Assembly (NCBI GenBank): GCA_016714685.1
Contig: JADKCH010000004.1
Span: 1 to 64,000, forward strand
Direction of reading: 5' to 3'
DNA: 64,000 nucleotides
Source of the DNA: Candidatus Geothrix odensensis
GTDB taxonomy: Bacteria > Acidobacteriota > Holophagae > Holophagales > Holophagaceae
Of the stretch, positions 1-8,433 are shown piece by piece. A program made the position numbers and the translations under genes. Position 1 is the stretch's first letter; every line of letters starts with the position of its first letter. The notes below the pieces were generated by a model, which was given only the letters and a program-made list of their open reading frames with translations, made no database searches and was not told the origin of the DNA.

Positions 1-840
1 GATGGTCGCGGCCATCCTCGCCTGCCCCTCGCCCGGGAAGGGCTGGTCGCCCAGGAGCAGCTCCCAGGCCACCACACCCAGCGAGAAGACATCGCTGGGA
101 GGGCCCACCCGCTTGCCCCGCATCTGCTCAGGAGAGGCGTAGGTGGGGCTGCCCATGAAGGTGCCCACCTCGGTCATCTCTCCCCAGCTCGATGGCTGCG
201 AGGGAGAGCCTGGTTCCGGCCCCAGGCTGGTCTGGGCATCCGCGCGGAAGGCGGCCGTCTCCGCCTGGGTGAAGTCCCCCCGAGCCGGGTCAGGGATGCC
301 GGACAGGTGCGGGACGTTGTCCGTGGAGACCGCGCTCGGGTCGGAAGCGGAGTCCACCAGGCGGGCCAGGCCGAAGTCCAGCACCTTGACCTCGCCGCCG
401 GCATCCAGCATCACGTTGCTGGGCTTCAGGTCCCGGTGGACGATCCCCTTGGCGTGGGCGGCTTCCAGCGCATGGGCTATCGACCGCAGGGCCTCAAGCT
501 TCTGCCGGAGGTCCATGCTGGGGGCGCGGGCGGAGAGGGTCTCTCCCTCGACGAACTCCATGGCGATGTAGGCGCTTCCGCCGGCCTCCACCCAGTCGTG
601 GACCTGGCAGACGTTCCGGTGGTTGAGCTGGGCCAGGGCCATGGCCTCGCGACGGAACCGGGCGGTGCTGGCCACTTCCCCGGCCTGGCCCAGACGGATG
701 GCCTTGAGGGCGACCTTGCGCTCCAGCACCGGATCCCAGGCCAGGTAGACCGCCCCCATGCCGCCCTGACCCAGCAGGGAGCGCACCTGGAAACGGCCGA
801 CCCCGGTGCCCGGGGCGAGCTTGTCCCGCCCAGGCCTCAC
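1..840 (-). CDS. Hanks-type Ser/Thr protein kinase (C-terminus outside window)
   Basis: 280 residues of an ATP-dependent protein kinase are visible; the rest runs off base 1. It starts at a GTG (838-840) with GAGG eight bases upstream, five bases after the stop of the PH-like gene. Visible motifs in order are the glycine loop LGQGGMGAVY, the VALK lysine, the catalytic loop HRDLKPSN and DFGLAR. After an insert rich in Ser, Asp and Pro follow the activation segment GSPTYASPEQ and DVFSLGVVAWELL. This is the PknB/Stk family, whose members often carry a C-terminal membrane or sensor region; that part cannot be seen here. It is the last gene of an apparent operon with the transketolase subunit and the PH-like protein. 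Confidence 0.93.
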   Translation of the reverse strand, partial: MRPGRDKLAPGTGVGRFQVRSLLGQGGMGAVYLAWDPVLERKVALKAIRLGQAGEVASTARFRREAMALAQLNHRNVCQVHDWVEAGGSAYIAMEFVEGETLSARAPSMDLRQKLEALRSIAHALEAAHAKGIVHRDLKPSNVMLDAGGEVKVLDFGLARLVDSASDPSAVSTDNVPHLSGIPDPARGDFTQAETAAFRADAQTSLGPEPGSPSQPSSWGEMTEVGTFMGSPTYASPEQMRGKRVGPPSDVFSLGVVAWELLLGDQPFPGEGQARMAATI

Positions 841-845
841 GGCCG

Positions 846-1148
846 CTACCTCAGGCCGCGGCTCTGCGCCGCCTCGATGAGCTCCTTGATGCGGCGGGCA
901 TCGGCCTTGGTGTGGCCATGGCTGCTGAGGGGGTCGCTGCCGCCGGTGCTCTCGACGGTGAGGTCGGACCAGAGCAGGCCGGTCTCGATGCGGACGCTGG
1001 CCACCTTCGACAGGTGGATGCTGATCTCGTTCACCGTGAACCAGGACCGCTTGCGGCGGATGACGGCGGCCTCCGTGACCTCGATGACGGTGGTGAACAG
1101 GTGGTTGCCACTGGTCCAGCGGCTGGCCTTGAACGTCTCGGTGGCCAT
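846..1148 (-). CDS. Small PH-like (bPH) domain protein
   Basis: 100-residue soluble protein of alternating short beta strands (HLFTTVIEVTEAAVIRRKR, WFTVNEISIHL, VASVRIETG, WSDLTVES) followed by a C-terminal helix (ADARRIKELIEAAQ). This layout matches small bacterial pleckstrin-homology-like (bPH_2) proteins; that is a fold guess, not a motif match. No membrane segment or signal peptide. The ATG overlaps the transketolase stop by one base (TGATG), so translation is probably coupled, and the kinase gene follows after five bases. Placement before a Ser/Thr kinase suggests a regulatory or scaffold role, which is inference. Confidence 0.75.
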   Translation of the reverse strand: MATETFKASRWTSGNHLFTTVIEVTEAAVIRRKRSWFTVNEISIHLSKVASVRIETGLLWSDLTVESTGGSDPLSSHGHTKADARRIKELIEAAQSRGLR

Positions 1149-2116
1149 CAGAGTGAACCCTTCGCGGCGGCGGCCACGGCCTGGGGGGTGACCCCGTAGG
1201 CGGCCAGCAGCTTCTCGGGCTTGCCGCTCTGGCCGAACTGGTCCTGCACGCCCACGCGGCGCACGGGCATGGGGTGGGCCTCGCCCAGAATCTCCGCCAC
1301 GATGCCGCCCAGGCCGCCGTGGGCCTGGTGCTCTTCGCAGGTGACCACGGCCTTGTGGGTCTTCGCCAGCGCGATGAGCGTCTCGCGGTCGAAGGGCTTG
1401 ACGGTGGGCGCGTGCAGCACGGTGGCCTCGATGCCTTCCCCGGCCAGCAGCTCCGCGGCTTCCAGGCAGATGGAGGTGCCCAGGCCACAGCCCACCAGCA
1501 GCACGTCCTTGCCCTCGCGCATCATCACGGCCTTGCCCATTTCGAAGTGGTAGTCCTCGGCATGGATGCGGGGGAACTTGTCGCGGGTGAGGCGGACATA
1601 GACGGGGCCCTGGTGGGCGTAGGCGAACCGGATGGCCTGCTTCGTCTCGATGGCGTCGGCGGGGGAGATGATGGTCATGCCCGGGATCATGCGCATGAGG
1701 GCCAGGTCCTCGAGGCACTGGTGGGTGCCGCCGTCCTCGCCCACGGTGAGGCCCGCGTGGGTGGCCACGATCTTCACGTTCTGGTGGCCCACGCCCACGG
1801 CCTGGCGGACGAACTCATAGGCGCGGCCCGTGGCGAACATGGCGAAGGTGCTGAGGAAGGGCACCACGCCCGTGGTGGCGGCCCCGGCGGCGGCGGCCAC
1901 CATGCCCTGCTCGGCGGCGCCCATGTTGAAGAAGCGCTCCGGGAAGGCCTTGGCGAACTTGCTGGTGCGGGTGGAGCCGGCGAGATCCGCGTCGAACACG
2001 ATGAGGTTCGCGCCCTCATTGCCCAATTCCACGAGGGTGTCGCCGTAGGCGTCCCGCAGGCTGTCCATGACGCCGCCCACCTTGCCGCCCACGCCCGCCG
2101 TTTCCATGCCTGCCAT
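1148..2116 (-). CDS. Transketolase, C-terminal subunit (split enzyme)
   Basis: 322 residues matching the pyrimidine-binding and C-terminal domains of transketolase, which transfers two-carbon units in the pentose phosphate and Calvin-type pathways. Recognisable segments are RFFNMGAAEQGMV (the glutamate that activates thiamine diphosphate), THAGLTVGEDGGTHQ and the C-terminal EEHQAHGGLGG region. The thiamine-diphosphate GDG half found in the N-terminal subunit is absent, so a partner is required. I prefer the ATG at 2116 because GGGAG lies five bases before it; an in-frame ATG at 2140 has no such site. The N-terminal subunit gene, usually immediately upstream in split systems, is not in this window: the upstream neighbour is divergent. 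Confidence 0.92.
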   Translation of the reverse strand: MAGMETAGVGGKVGGVMDSLRDAYGDTLVELGNEGANLIVFDADLAGSTRTSKFAKAFPERFFNMGAAEQGMVAAAAGAATTGVVPFLSTFAMFATGRAYEFVRQAVGVGHQNVKIVATHAGLTVGEDGGTHQCLEDLALMRMIPGMTIISPADAIETKQAIRFAYAHQGPVYVRLTRDKFPRIHAEDYHFEMGKAVMMREGKDVLLVGCGLGTSICLEAAELLAGEGIEATVLHAPTVKPFDRETLIALAKTHKAVVTCEEHQAHGGLGGIVAEILGEAHPMPVRRVGVQDQFGQSGKPEKLLAAYGVTPQAVAAAAKGSL

Positions 2117-2240
2117 GACCACTCCCGTCGAATTCTCCATTCTACGCGAGGCGCCTCGGAAGCGCTGCCGCTCGACGACGGCGGCGAGCGGATCGCCGGG
2201 CGATCCGCAGGAACGGGCCCGGAGGCCTTAGGCTGGAGAT

Positions 2241-3239
2241 ATGGCCAGGCTTACCCGCCCCTCGTCCCTGCTCTGGGGACCCTTCCTCGCCCTGGGCGGA
2301 GTGGCCCTGGCCCTGCGTCTGCGGGCCCCCGGACATCCGGCTCTGACCTGGATCACAACTTCCCTGCTGGCGCTGATGGCCCTGCGGGTGGTGGCCCTGG
2401 TCCGCGACTGGCGGCGGGGACGGATCCCCGGCACGCGGATCCTGCTCCCGGCCCTGCTTCCGGTCGAGGGACTGGGACTGGTCCTCACCCAAGCCTCCCG
2501 CCTGGCCCTTCAGTTGCGCCTGGGCACGGCCCTGGCGCTTGAACTGCTGCTCCTGATCCTGGCCGTGCGGGCTTTGCGAAACGCCCGGTCGCTTCCTGGT
2601 GCCTGGCCCGAGGACCGCATCGCCGCCGCCTTCGAGGCCTTCGTGCCGCCCCGAGCCGCGCGCCTCATGGCCCTGGAGCTGGTGATGCTGGGCAGCGCCT
2701 TTCGGTTCCTCCTCGGCGGCTTCCGCGAGGCTGCCCCCGCGGGCTTCACCCACCACCGCGAAGCCGCCCTGCGCGCCATCCTCCCGGCCGTTCCGCTGAT
2801 GATTCCCGGCGATTTCCTGTTGATGAAGGCGCTCTCGACGGGGCTGGCGCCCTGGCTGCGGTGGCTGCTGCATGGCTCCACCGTCTACGCGGTGCTCTGG
2901 CTGGTCGGGCTCTACGCCACGCTCAAGGCCCGGCCCCACCAGATCCGCGAGGGCTGCGTCCAGCTCCACCTGGGCCTGATGAAAGCGTGCAGCTTTCCGG
3001 TGGCCCTGGTGACTTCCGCGGCGCCCCTGCCCGAGTTCGAGGACGACTGGGCGCGCCACGCCTACATGAAGGGCGTGCCGAAGCTGGTGGCCAAGGGGAA
3101 TGCGGTCCTGGAGCTGAGGCTCTCGGAACCCATCCGGGTGAGGGGATTGCTGGGCCCGGGCCGGCCCACCCAGCGCCTGGCCGTGTCCGTGGACGCTCCC
3201 TCCGCCTTCCTCGCCGCCCTGGATCGGCCATGCGCCTGA
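2241..3239 (+). CDS. Polytopic membrane protein of unknown function
   Basis: 332 residues. The first 220 or so contain about six hydrophobic stretches (for example LLWGPFLALGGVALALRL, LTWITTSLLALMALRVV, LALELLLLILAVRAL and GSTVYAVLWLVGLYA). A soluble C-terminal part of about 100 residues (from roughly 230) is rich in short beta-like segments and ends GLLGPGRPTQRLAVSVDAP. I do not recognise a family. Its stop lies inside the hrpB start region (10-base overlap), so the two genes are probably co-transcribed and coupled. It is divergent from the transketolase subunit. Confidence 0.7.
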   Translation: MARLTRPSSLLWGPFLALGGVALALRLRAPGHPALTWITTSLLALMALRVVALVRDWRRGRIPGTRILLPALLPVEGLGLVLTQASRLALQLRLGTALALELLLLILAVRALRNARSLPGAWPEDRIAAAFEAFVPPRAARLMALELVMLGSAFRFLLGGFREAAPAGFTHHREAALRAILPAVPLMIPGDFLLMKALSTGLAPWLRWLLHGSTVYAVLWLVGLYATLKARPHQIREGCVQLHLGLMKACSFPVALVTSAAPLPEFEDDWARHAYMKGVPKLVAKGNAVLELRLSEPIRVRGLLGPGRPTQRLAVSVDAPSAFLAALDRPCA

Positions 3240-5698
3240 GCCTGCCCATCGACCCCCTGCTGCCGCAGCTCCTCGAGAGCCTGCGGGGGAATCCCAACTT
3301 GGTCCTGCAGGCCGATCCCGGCGCGGGCAAGACCACCCGCGTGCCCCCGGCCCTGCTGGAATCCGGCCTGCTGGGGGAGGGCGAGTGCTGGATCCTGGAA
3401 CCCCGCCGCCTGGCCGCGCGGCTGGCCGCCACCCGCGTGGCGGACGAGCTGGGCGAGGCGCTGGGCCAGCGGGCGGGCTACGCCGTGCGCTTCGAGCAGA
3501 AGGTGTCGAAGGCCACTCGGCTGCGCTTCGTCACCGAGGGTCTGCTGCTGCGCCGCCTGCACGGCGATCCCCAGCTGCGCGGCATCAGCGCCGTGGTGCT
3601 GGACGAGTTCCACGAACGGCACCTGCACACGGACCTGGGCATCACCCTGCTGCGCCGCCTCCAGCGCGAGTCGCGGCCCGATCTGAAGCTGGTGGTCATG
3701 TCCGCCACCCTGGACCCGGGCCCCGTGGCCGCCTACCTCGATGCGCCGGTCATGAAGAGCGAGGGCCGGGTCTTCCCCGTGGGCACGGCCTTCCTGCCAC
3801 GGCCCGATGACCGGTCCATCGAGCAGCAGGTGGCGGATGCCCTGGAACGCCTCTACGACGAAGGCCTGAAGCAGCACACCCTGGTGTTCCTGCCGGGGGC
3901 CGCCGAGATCCGGGCCTGCCTGAAGGGCTGCGAGGCCCTGGCGGCGCGGCGCGGCCTGAGCCTGCGGCCCCTGCATGGCGAGCTGTCGCCCGAGGCCCAG
4001 GCCCACGCCCTCGAGGTCACCGGCACGCCCAAGGTCATCCTCAGCACCAACATCGCGGAAAGCTCCGTCACCCTCGACGGCATCGGCGCCGTGGTGGATT
4101 CGGGCCTGGGCCGGGAGGCCTCGCACTCGCCCTGGTCGGGCCTCTCGGGCCTGCGCACCGTGCGCATCAGCCAGGCCCGCTGCACGCAGCGCACAGGCCG
4201 CGCAGGCCGGACAGGGCCGGGCCGCTGCCTGCGCCTCTACACCGAGGCCGACTTCGGAGCCAGGCCCGCCTTCGACATCCCGGAACTGCAGCGCTCGGAC
4301 CTCGCGGAACCATGGCTGACCCTCCATGGCATGGGCATCGCCGATCCCGCGGGCCTGGATTGGTTCGAGGCGCCGCCCATGACCTCGATCCGCGCCGCGG
4401 AGGACCTTCTGGTGCGCCTCGGCGCCCTGGAGGATGGGAGGCTCAGCGCCATCGGCCGACGCATGGCCGACCTGCCCCTGCACCCGCGCCTTGCGCGCCT
4501 GGCCGTGGCGGGCAAGGACCTGGGCATCCCCCAGCTGGCCCTCCGCGCCGCCGCGCTGTTGGAGACCGGCAGTCTTTCCGCCCGCCAGGGCTTGGATCGG
4601 ACACCTGTGAAGACGGGACACGGCGCGGATTCGGACCTGCTCCTGCGACTGGATCAGTTTGAAGAAGCGGAACAGGCGGGGTTCGGCGCCGGTGCCTGCC
4701 GGGCCGCTGGCCTGGATGCCTCCGCCGTCCAGCGGGCGCGGCGGGCGGTGCAGTCCCTCTCCAGGTTCCTGCCCTCGCCCGTGGAGCCAGCCGACGCAGA
4801 AGCGCGCCTACTGAAAGCCCTGCTCCTGGCCTACCCGGACCGGGTGGGCCAGCTCTCCGCCAACGGCACCTGCGCCTTCGCCGGGGGTGGGGGCGCCAAG
4901 CTGGATCCCGCCAGCCGCGTGCGCCGGCCCGGCCTGGTTCTGGCCCTGGAGGCCGAGGCCGTGAAGCAGGGCACCGGTGGCCAGACCCTCATCCGCCAGG
5001 CCTCTCGTTGCGAGGCCGACTGGCTGCTGGAGGCCTTCCCCGAGCGCCTGGAGGATATCGATGAAGTGGTGTTCAACGCCTCCGCCGGGCGCGTCGAGCG
5101 CAGGACCGAGATCCGTTACGACGGCCTGACCATCGACGCCGGCCGTGGTCCCGCAGATCCGGCGGATTCTCGGGTGGCGGCGCTGCTGGCCGAGGGACTG
5201 CGCGACCGCCCCCTGGACGAGGTTCCGACCCGGTTCCTCGCCCGCCTGGCCTTCCTGAGGAAGCACCGTCCCGAGCTGGAGCTTCCGGAGGATCTGCAGG
5301 GCCCGCTGCTGGCGGGCGCCTGCCGGGGTCGGTCCACCCTGCGGGAGGTCCAGGATGTGGACTGGCCCGCGGCCCTGCGCCAGGCTTTCCCGGCCGAAAC
5401 CCTGCGCCTGCTGGACGCCTGGGCCCCCGAGGCCATCCAGCTGCCCAAGGGACGGCCCACCAAGGTCCACTACGAGGACGATCCCCCCTGGATCGCCTCG
5501 CGGCTGCAGGATTTCTGGGGCCTGAAAAAGTCCCCTGCCGTGGCCGGCGGGGCCGTGCCGCTGGTCCTGCACCTGCTGGCCCCCAACATGCGCGCCGTGC
5601 AGGTCACCACCGATCTCGCCGGCTTCTGGCAGCGCGTCTACAAGGAGTTGCGACCGGGACTCTCCAGGCGCTATCCGAAGCATCACTGGCCGGAATAG
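3230..5698 (+). CDS. hrpB: ATP-dependent helicase HrpB
   Basis: 822 residues, the usual length for HrpB, a DEAH-type RNA-helicase-like protein of the DHX family. Walker A is DPGAGKTT (residues 29-36), Walker B is LDEFHERH (Asp125), motif III is MSATLD, motif V is TNIAESSVTLDG and motif VI is QRTGRAGRTGPG. Then come the winged-helix/ratchet region and the HrpB-specific C-terminal domain ending RRYPKHHWPE. I chose the ATG at 3230 because it begins MRLSLPIDPLLPQL, the normal HrpB N-terminus; upstream codons in frame belong to the overlapping membrane-protein gene. The cellular role of HrpB is poorly defined in most bacteria. Confidence 0.95.
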   Translation: MRLSLPIDPLLPQLLESLRGNPNLVLQADPGAGKTTRVPPALLESGLLGEGECWILEPRRLAARLAATRVADELGEALGQRAGYAVRFEQKVSKATRLRFVTEGLLLRRLHGDPQLRGISAVVLDEFHERHLHTDLGITLLRRLQRESRPDLKLVVMSATLDPGPVAAYLDAPVMKSEGRVFPVGTAFLPRPDDRSIEQQVADALERLYDEGLKQHTLVFLPGAAEIRACLKGCEALAARRGLSLRPLHGELSPEAQAHALEVTGTPKVILSTNIAESSVTLDGIGAVVDSGLGREASHSPWSGLSGLRTVRISQARCTQRTGRAGRTGPGRCLRLYTEADFGARPAFDIPELQRSDLAEPWLTLHGMGIADPAGLDWFEAPPMTSIRAAEDLLVRLGALEDGRLSAIGRRMADLPLHPRLARLAVAGKDLGIPQLALRAAALLETGSLSARQGLDRTPVKTGHGADSDLLLRLDQFEEAEQAGFGAGACRAAGLDASAVQRARRAVQSLSRFLPSPVEPADAEARLLKALLLAYPDRVGQLSANGTCAFAGGGGAKLDPASRVRRPGLVLALEAEAVKQGTGGQTLIRQASRCEADWLLEAFPERLEDIDEVVFNASAGRVERRTEIRYDGLTIDAGRGPADPADSRVAALLAEGLRDRPLDEVPTRFLARLAFLRKHRPELELPEDLQGPLLAGACRGRSTLREVQDVDWPAALRQAFPAETLRLLDAWAPEAIQLPKGRPTKVHYEDDPPWIASRLQDFWGLKKSPAVAGGAVPLVLHLLAPNMRAVQVTTDLAGFWQRVYKELRPGLSRRYPKHHWPE

Positions 5699-5726
5699 GC
5701 TGGAGGCACGGCCTTCGGCCGCGAGG

Positions 5727-5850
5727 CTGGAGTCTGGAGGTACGAGCAGGACTCGGTGAATCCAACGGCCGCTCCCACCTGAATGGCCCAGAGACCATCA
5801 CTGGTTCGGCCCTCAGGACCGCATCAGAACGCCGTACCTCCAGACTCCAG
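5727..5850. repeat. 18-bp inverted repeat built from heptamers, between convergent genes
   Basis: The 18 bases at 5727-5744 are repeated as the exact reverse complement at 5833-5850, with 88 bases between the arms. The right arm continues as a degenerate CCAGACT heptamer series (CCAGACT, CCAGACT, CCTGTCT, CCAGACG) to about 5870. The element fills the 172-base spacer between the convergent hrpB and aldolase genes. It could form a long stem in either transcript and so act as a bidirectional terminator or transcript-end stabiliser, but there is no U-run typical of an intrinsic terminator. Confidence 0.75.
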
Positions 5851-5870
5851 ACTCCTGTCTCCAGACGCTT

Positions 5871-6539
5871 TCAGCCCCGCAACTCCGCCAGCATCCCCCG
5901 CGCCCCGGCCGCCAGCAGGGTGGTGTCCAGGCCCGTGGCCAGCAGGGTGAAGCCCCGAGGCACATGGGTGAGGATCTCTGGAGCCGTCATGCGGAAGATG
6001 CCGAGGGGCATGCGGACGCTCCGGCAGGCCTCCACGATGGTGTCCACGGCCGCAAGGAAGGCTGGATGGTCGAACTGTCCGGGGATGCCCAGGCTGTCGG
6101 TCAGGTCGTAGGGGCCCACGAATACGGCGTCGACACCCGGCACCCGGGCGATGGAGCTGATGCTGGCCAGGGCTTCCCGGGATTCGGCCTGGACCACCAC
6201 CAGGCCCCGCCCCCGGACCTGCCGGACGGCCCCTTCGGCCTGGGCGGCCGTATCCACGTGGGGCAGGATGAGGCCCTCCGCACCGCAGGCGGCCACGGCC
6301 TCGAGGACATCCGCATCCAGGGAGGGCACCCGAACCAGGCAGGGCACCGAAGCCCCGAGGGCGCGCAGGGTGGCGGCCACCTCGGCGGGGCCGTAGCCGC
6401 CGTGCTCCCCATCCAGGAAGAGCCAGTCGAAGCCCTGCCGGGCGAGGTGGACGGCCACCTCAGGCTGGGGAATCTGGACGAGGGTGCCGAGCAGCCGCTG
6501 GCCAGCCTGAAGGCGGTCCCGAAAGGCAGTTCCTGGCAT
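5871..6539 (-). CDS. HpcH/HpaI-family aldolase
   Basis: 222 residues of a class II pyruvate aldolase fold that cleaves or forms hydroxy-keto-acids using a divalent metal. Visible landmarks are GTLVQIPQPEVAV, the EHGGYGP segment, LILPHVDTAAQAEGAV and the metal-site region VPGVDAVFVGPYDLTDSLG, all standard in HpaI, GarL and RhmA aldolases. The substrate cannot be told from sequence alone. The ATG at 6539 follows an AAGGGGGG purine run. It is divergent from the GNAT gene (69 bases apart) and convergent with hrpB. Confidence 0.88.
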   Translation of the reverse strand: MPGTAFRDRLQAGQRLLGTLVQIPQPEVAVHLARQGFDWLFLDGEHGGYGPAEVAATLRALGASVPCLVRVPSLDADVLEAVAACGAEGLILPHVDTAAQAEGAVRQVRGRGLVVVQAESREALASISSIARVPGVDAVFVGPYDLTDSLGIPGQFDHPAFLAAVDTIVEACRSVRMPLGIFRMTAPEILTHVPRGFTLLATGLDTTLLAAGARGMLAELRG

Positions 6540-6608
6540 GGCATACCCCCCTTCCAGCTTGGCCTGGACCCGGCCCCCGTGGGAGGCCTTTGGGTTACCG
6601 TAAGAGCC

Positions 6609-7136
6609 ATGCTGACGTTCCGACCGATCCGCCCCGAGGATGATGCCGCCGTGGCGGCCATCATCCGGCGCGTGATGCCGGAATTCGGCGCCGATGGACC
6701 CGGGTTCGCGCTCCACGATCCCGAGGTGGACCACATGAGCTCGGCCTACGCGACGCCCGGCGCGGCCTACTTCGTGGTGGTGGATGAGCGGGACCGGGTG
6801 GTGGGTGGTGCCGGCATCGCGGCCCTGGAGGGCGGCGAGCCTGGGGTCTGTGAGCTGCGGAAGATGTACTTCCTGCCGGAAACCCGCGGCCAGGGCATGG
6901 GCGAGACCCTGCTGCGGCACTGCCTGACGGTGGCCCAGAGCCTGGGCTACCGGACCTGCTACCTGGAAACCCTCTCGGGCATGGACCAGGCCATCCGCCT
7001 CTACGGCAAGCTCGGCTTCCAGCCCCTCTGCTCGCCCCTGGGCCGCACCGGCCACGGGGGCTGCGACCACTGGTTCGCCCGGGAGCTGGCGTCACCCGGC
7101 GAGGAGGGAATCATCCAGGGAAGGGCCGGAGCATGA
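6609..7136 (+). CDS. GNAT-family N-acetyltransferase
   Basis: 175 residues with the acetyl-CoA binding core: beta strand CELRKMYFLPETRGQGMGETLL containing the R-G-Q-G-M-G pyrophosphate loop, then YRTCYLET and the C-terminal LYGKLGFQP. The N-terminus LTFRPIRPEDDAAVAAI is typical of the family. The substrate is unknown. The stop overlaps the acpS start (ATGA), so the pair is translationally coupled; whether the two act together is not evident. Many frames upstream of 6609 are open, but the family N-terminus fixes this start. Confidence 0.88.
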   Translation: MLTFRPIRPEDDAAVAAIIRRVMPEFGADGPGFALHDPEVDHMSSAYATPGAAYFVVVDERDRVVGGAGIAALEGGEPGVCELRKMYFLPETRGQGMGETLLRHCLTVAQSLGYRTCYLETLSGMDQAIRLYGKLGFQPLCSPLGRTGHGGCDHWFARELASPGEEGIIQGRAGA

Positions 7137-7501
7137 TCGTTGGAATGGGCACAGACCTGTGTCCCCCCAGCCGCTGGCGACACCTGGTGGGGCGCTTCGG
7201 CGCGGAGAAGTGCGCGGGCCGGATCCTCCATGCTGAGGAGGCCGCCTACCTGCTGGGCGGCAACCGGGAGCGCCTGCCGGAACGCCTGGCCGGGCGCTGG
7301 GCCCTGCGGGAGGCCTTCGGCAAGGCTCTGGGCCAGGGGCTGGACGGGTGGTCCTGGAAGGAGCTGCGCTACGTCAACGGCCGCCTCTGGGCCGTGGGGG
7401 AGCTGGCCGATCTGCTGACCTCCAGAGACATCCGGGTCCTGCATGGCAGCGTCAGCCACGACGGGGACCTGGCCCTGGCCGTGGTCATCCTGGAGCGGTG
7501 A
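7133..7501 (+). CDS. acpS: Holo-[acyl-carrier-protein] synthase
   Basis: 122 residues, the normal AcpS length. AcpS transfers 4'-phosphopantetheine from CoA to the serine of acyl carrier protein. Visible motifs are the N-terminal VGMGTDL (metal-binding Asp), the core WALREAFGKALGQG (Glu metal ligand and Lys), and the C-terminal HGSVSHDGDLALAVVIL. The residues after GTDL (CPPSRW rather than the common VEISR) are unusual, but the spacing is preserved. It is coupled by ATGA to the preceding acetyltransferase. Confidence 0.9.
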   Translation: MIVGMGTDLCPPSRWRHLVGRFGAEKCAGRILHAEEAAYLLGGNRERLPERLAGRWALREAFGKALGQGLDGWSWKELRYVNGRLWAVGELADLLTSRDIRVLHGSVSHDGDLALAVVILER

Positions 7502-7558
7502 CCGGACGGAAACTCAAGGGTCCCGGATTCAGGCCGATCCCGGGGGCAGGACGACCCG

Positions 7559-8416
7559 ATGGATCCCCTCCAGGCCAAACAGCAGATGACCCTTGCCGAG
7601 TTCCGGAGCCTCCGGGACTTCATCTATGCCAAGTCGGGCATCTTCTTCAGCGAATCCAAGCAGTACTTCCTGGAGAACCGCCTGAGCAAGCGCATCGGCG
7701 AGCTGAAGCTGCGCACCTACGGGGACTACCTCTCCCTGCTGCAGGGCAGCCAGGGGGCCGCGGAGCTGAAGCGGCTCTTCGTGGAGATCACCACCAACGA
7801 GACCAGCTTCTGGCGCAACCCGCCCCAGATCGAGGCTTTCCAGAACATCGTGCTCCCGGACGCGGCCAAGCAGGCGCGCGAGCGGGGGCAGAGCCGCCTG
7901 CGCATCTGGTCGGCCGCCTGCTCCAGCGGCGAGGAGCCCTACACCCTGGCCATGATCTGCCAGGACCTGAAGGACACGGTGCTGCGCGGCTTCACGGTGG
8001 AGATCCTGGGGACGGACATCAGCGAGAAGGTGCTGGCCCAGGCCCAGGATGGCGTCTACAACAGCTACACCCTGCGCAACCTGACGCCGGACCAGCTCCA
8101 GCGCCACTTCATCCCCCTGGGCAAGGACCTCTTCCAGGTCAAGCCGGAGTTGCAGCGGCTCACGAGTCTGCGGAACTTCAACCTGGTGGACTATCCCGCC
8201 TACCGGCAGCTCGGCGCCTTCGACATCATCTTCTGCCGGAACGTCCTCATCTACTTCGACGAATCCGTCAAATCCCAGGTCCTCAAGGGTTTCCACGGCC
8301 AGCTCCACCCCAAGGCCTACCTGCTGGTGGGACACAGCGAAAGCATCCATGCTTTCAACACCGGTTTTGAGCTGCTGCACTTCAGCAAAGCCATGGGTTA
8401 CCGGAAACGGACCTGA
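7559..8416 (+). CDS. cheR: CheR-type chemoreceptor glutamate methyltransferase
   Basis: 285 residues. An N-terminal CheR helical domain (about 10-80) precedes the SAM-dependent methyltransferase domain. Motifs include NETSFWRNP, IWSAACSSGEEPYTLA (SAM-binding glycine/serine loop), EILGTDISEKVLAQA and FDIIFCRNVLIYF, all standard in CheR. It would methylate glutamates of a chemoreceptor or an analogous coiled-coil protein. It opens a cluster with two HDOD proteins and cheB, but no receptor, CheA or CheW is nearby, so its substrate must be encoded elsewhere or be non-standard. Confidence 0.95.
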   Translation: MDPLQAKQQMTLAEFRSLRDFIYAKSGIFFSESKQYFLENRLSKRIGELKLRTYGDYLSLLQGSQGAAELKRLFVEITTNETSFWRNPPQIEAFQNIVLPDAAKQARERGQSRLRIWSAACSSGEEPYTLAMICQDLKDTVLRGFTVEILGTDISEKVLAQAQDGVYNSYTLRNLTPDQLQRHFIPLGKDLFQVKPELQRLTSLRNFNLVDYPAYRQLGAFDIIFCRNVLIYFDESVKSQVLKGFHGQLHPKAYLLVGHSESIHAFNTGFELLHFSKAMGYRKRT

Positions 8417-8433
8417 ATCGTCGGGAGCGGATC

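Noticed and set aside
5722..5870. CRISPR-like array made of CCAGACT units
   Set aside because: Units are seven bases with no spacers of 25-40 bases and no cas genes nearby.
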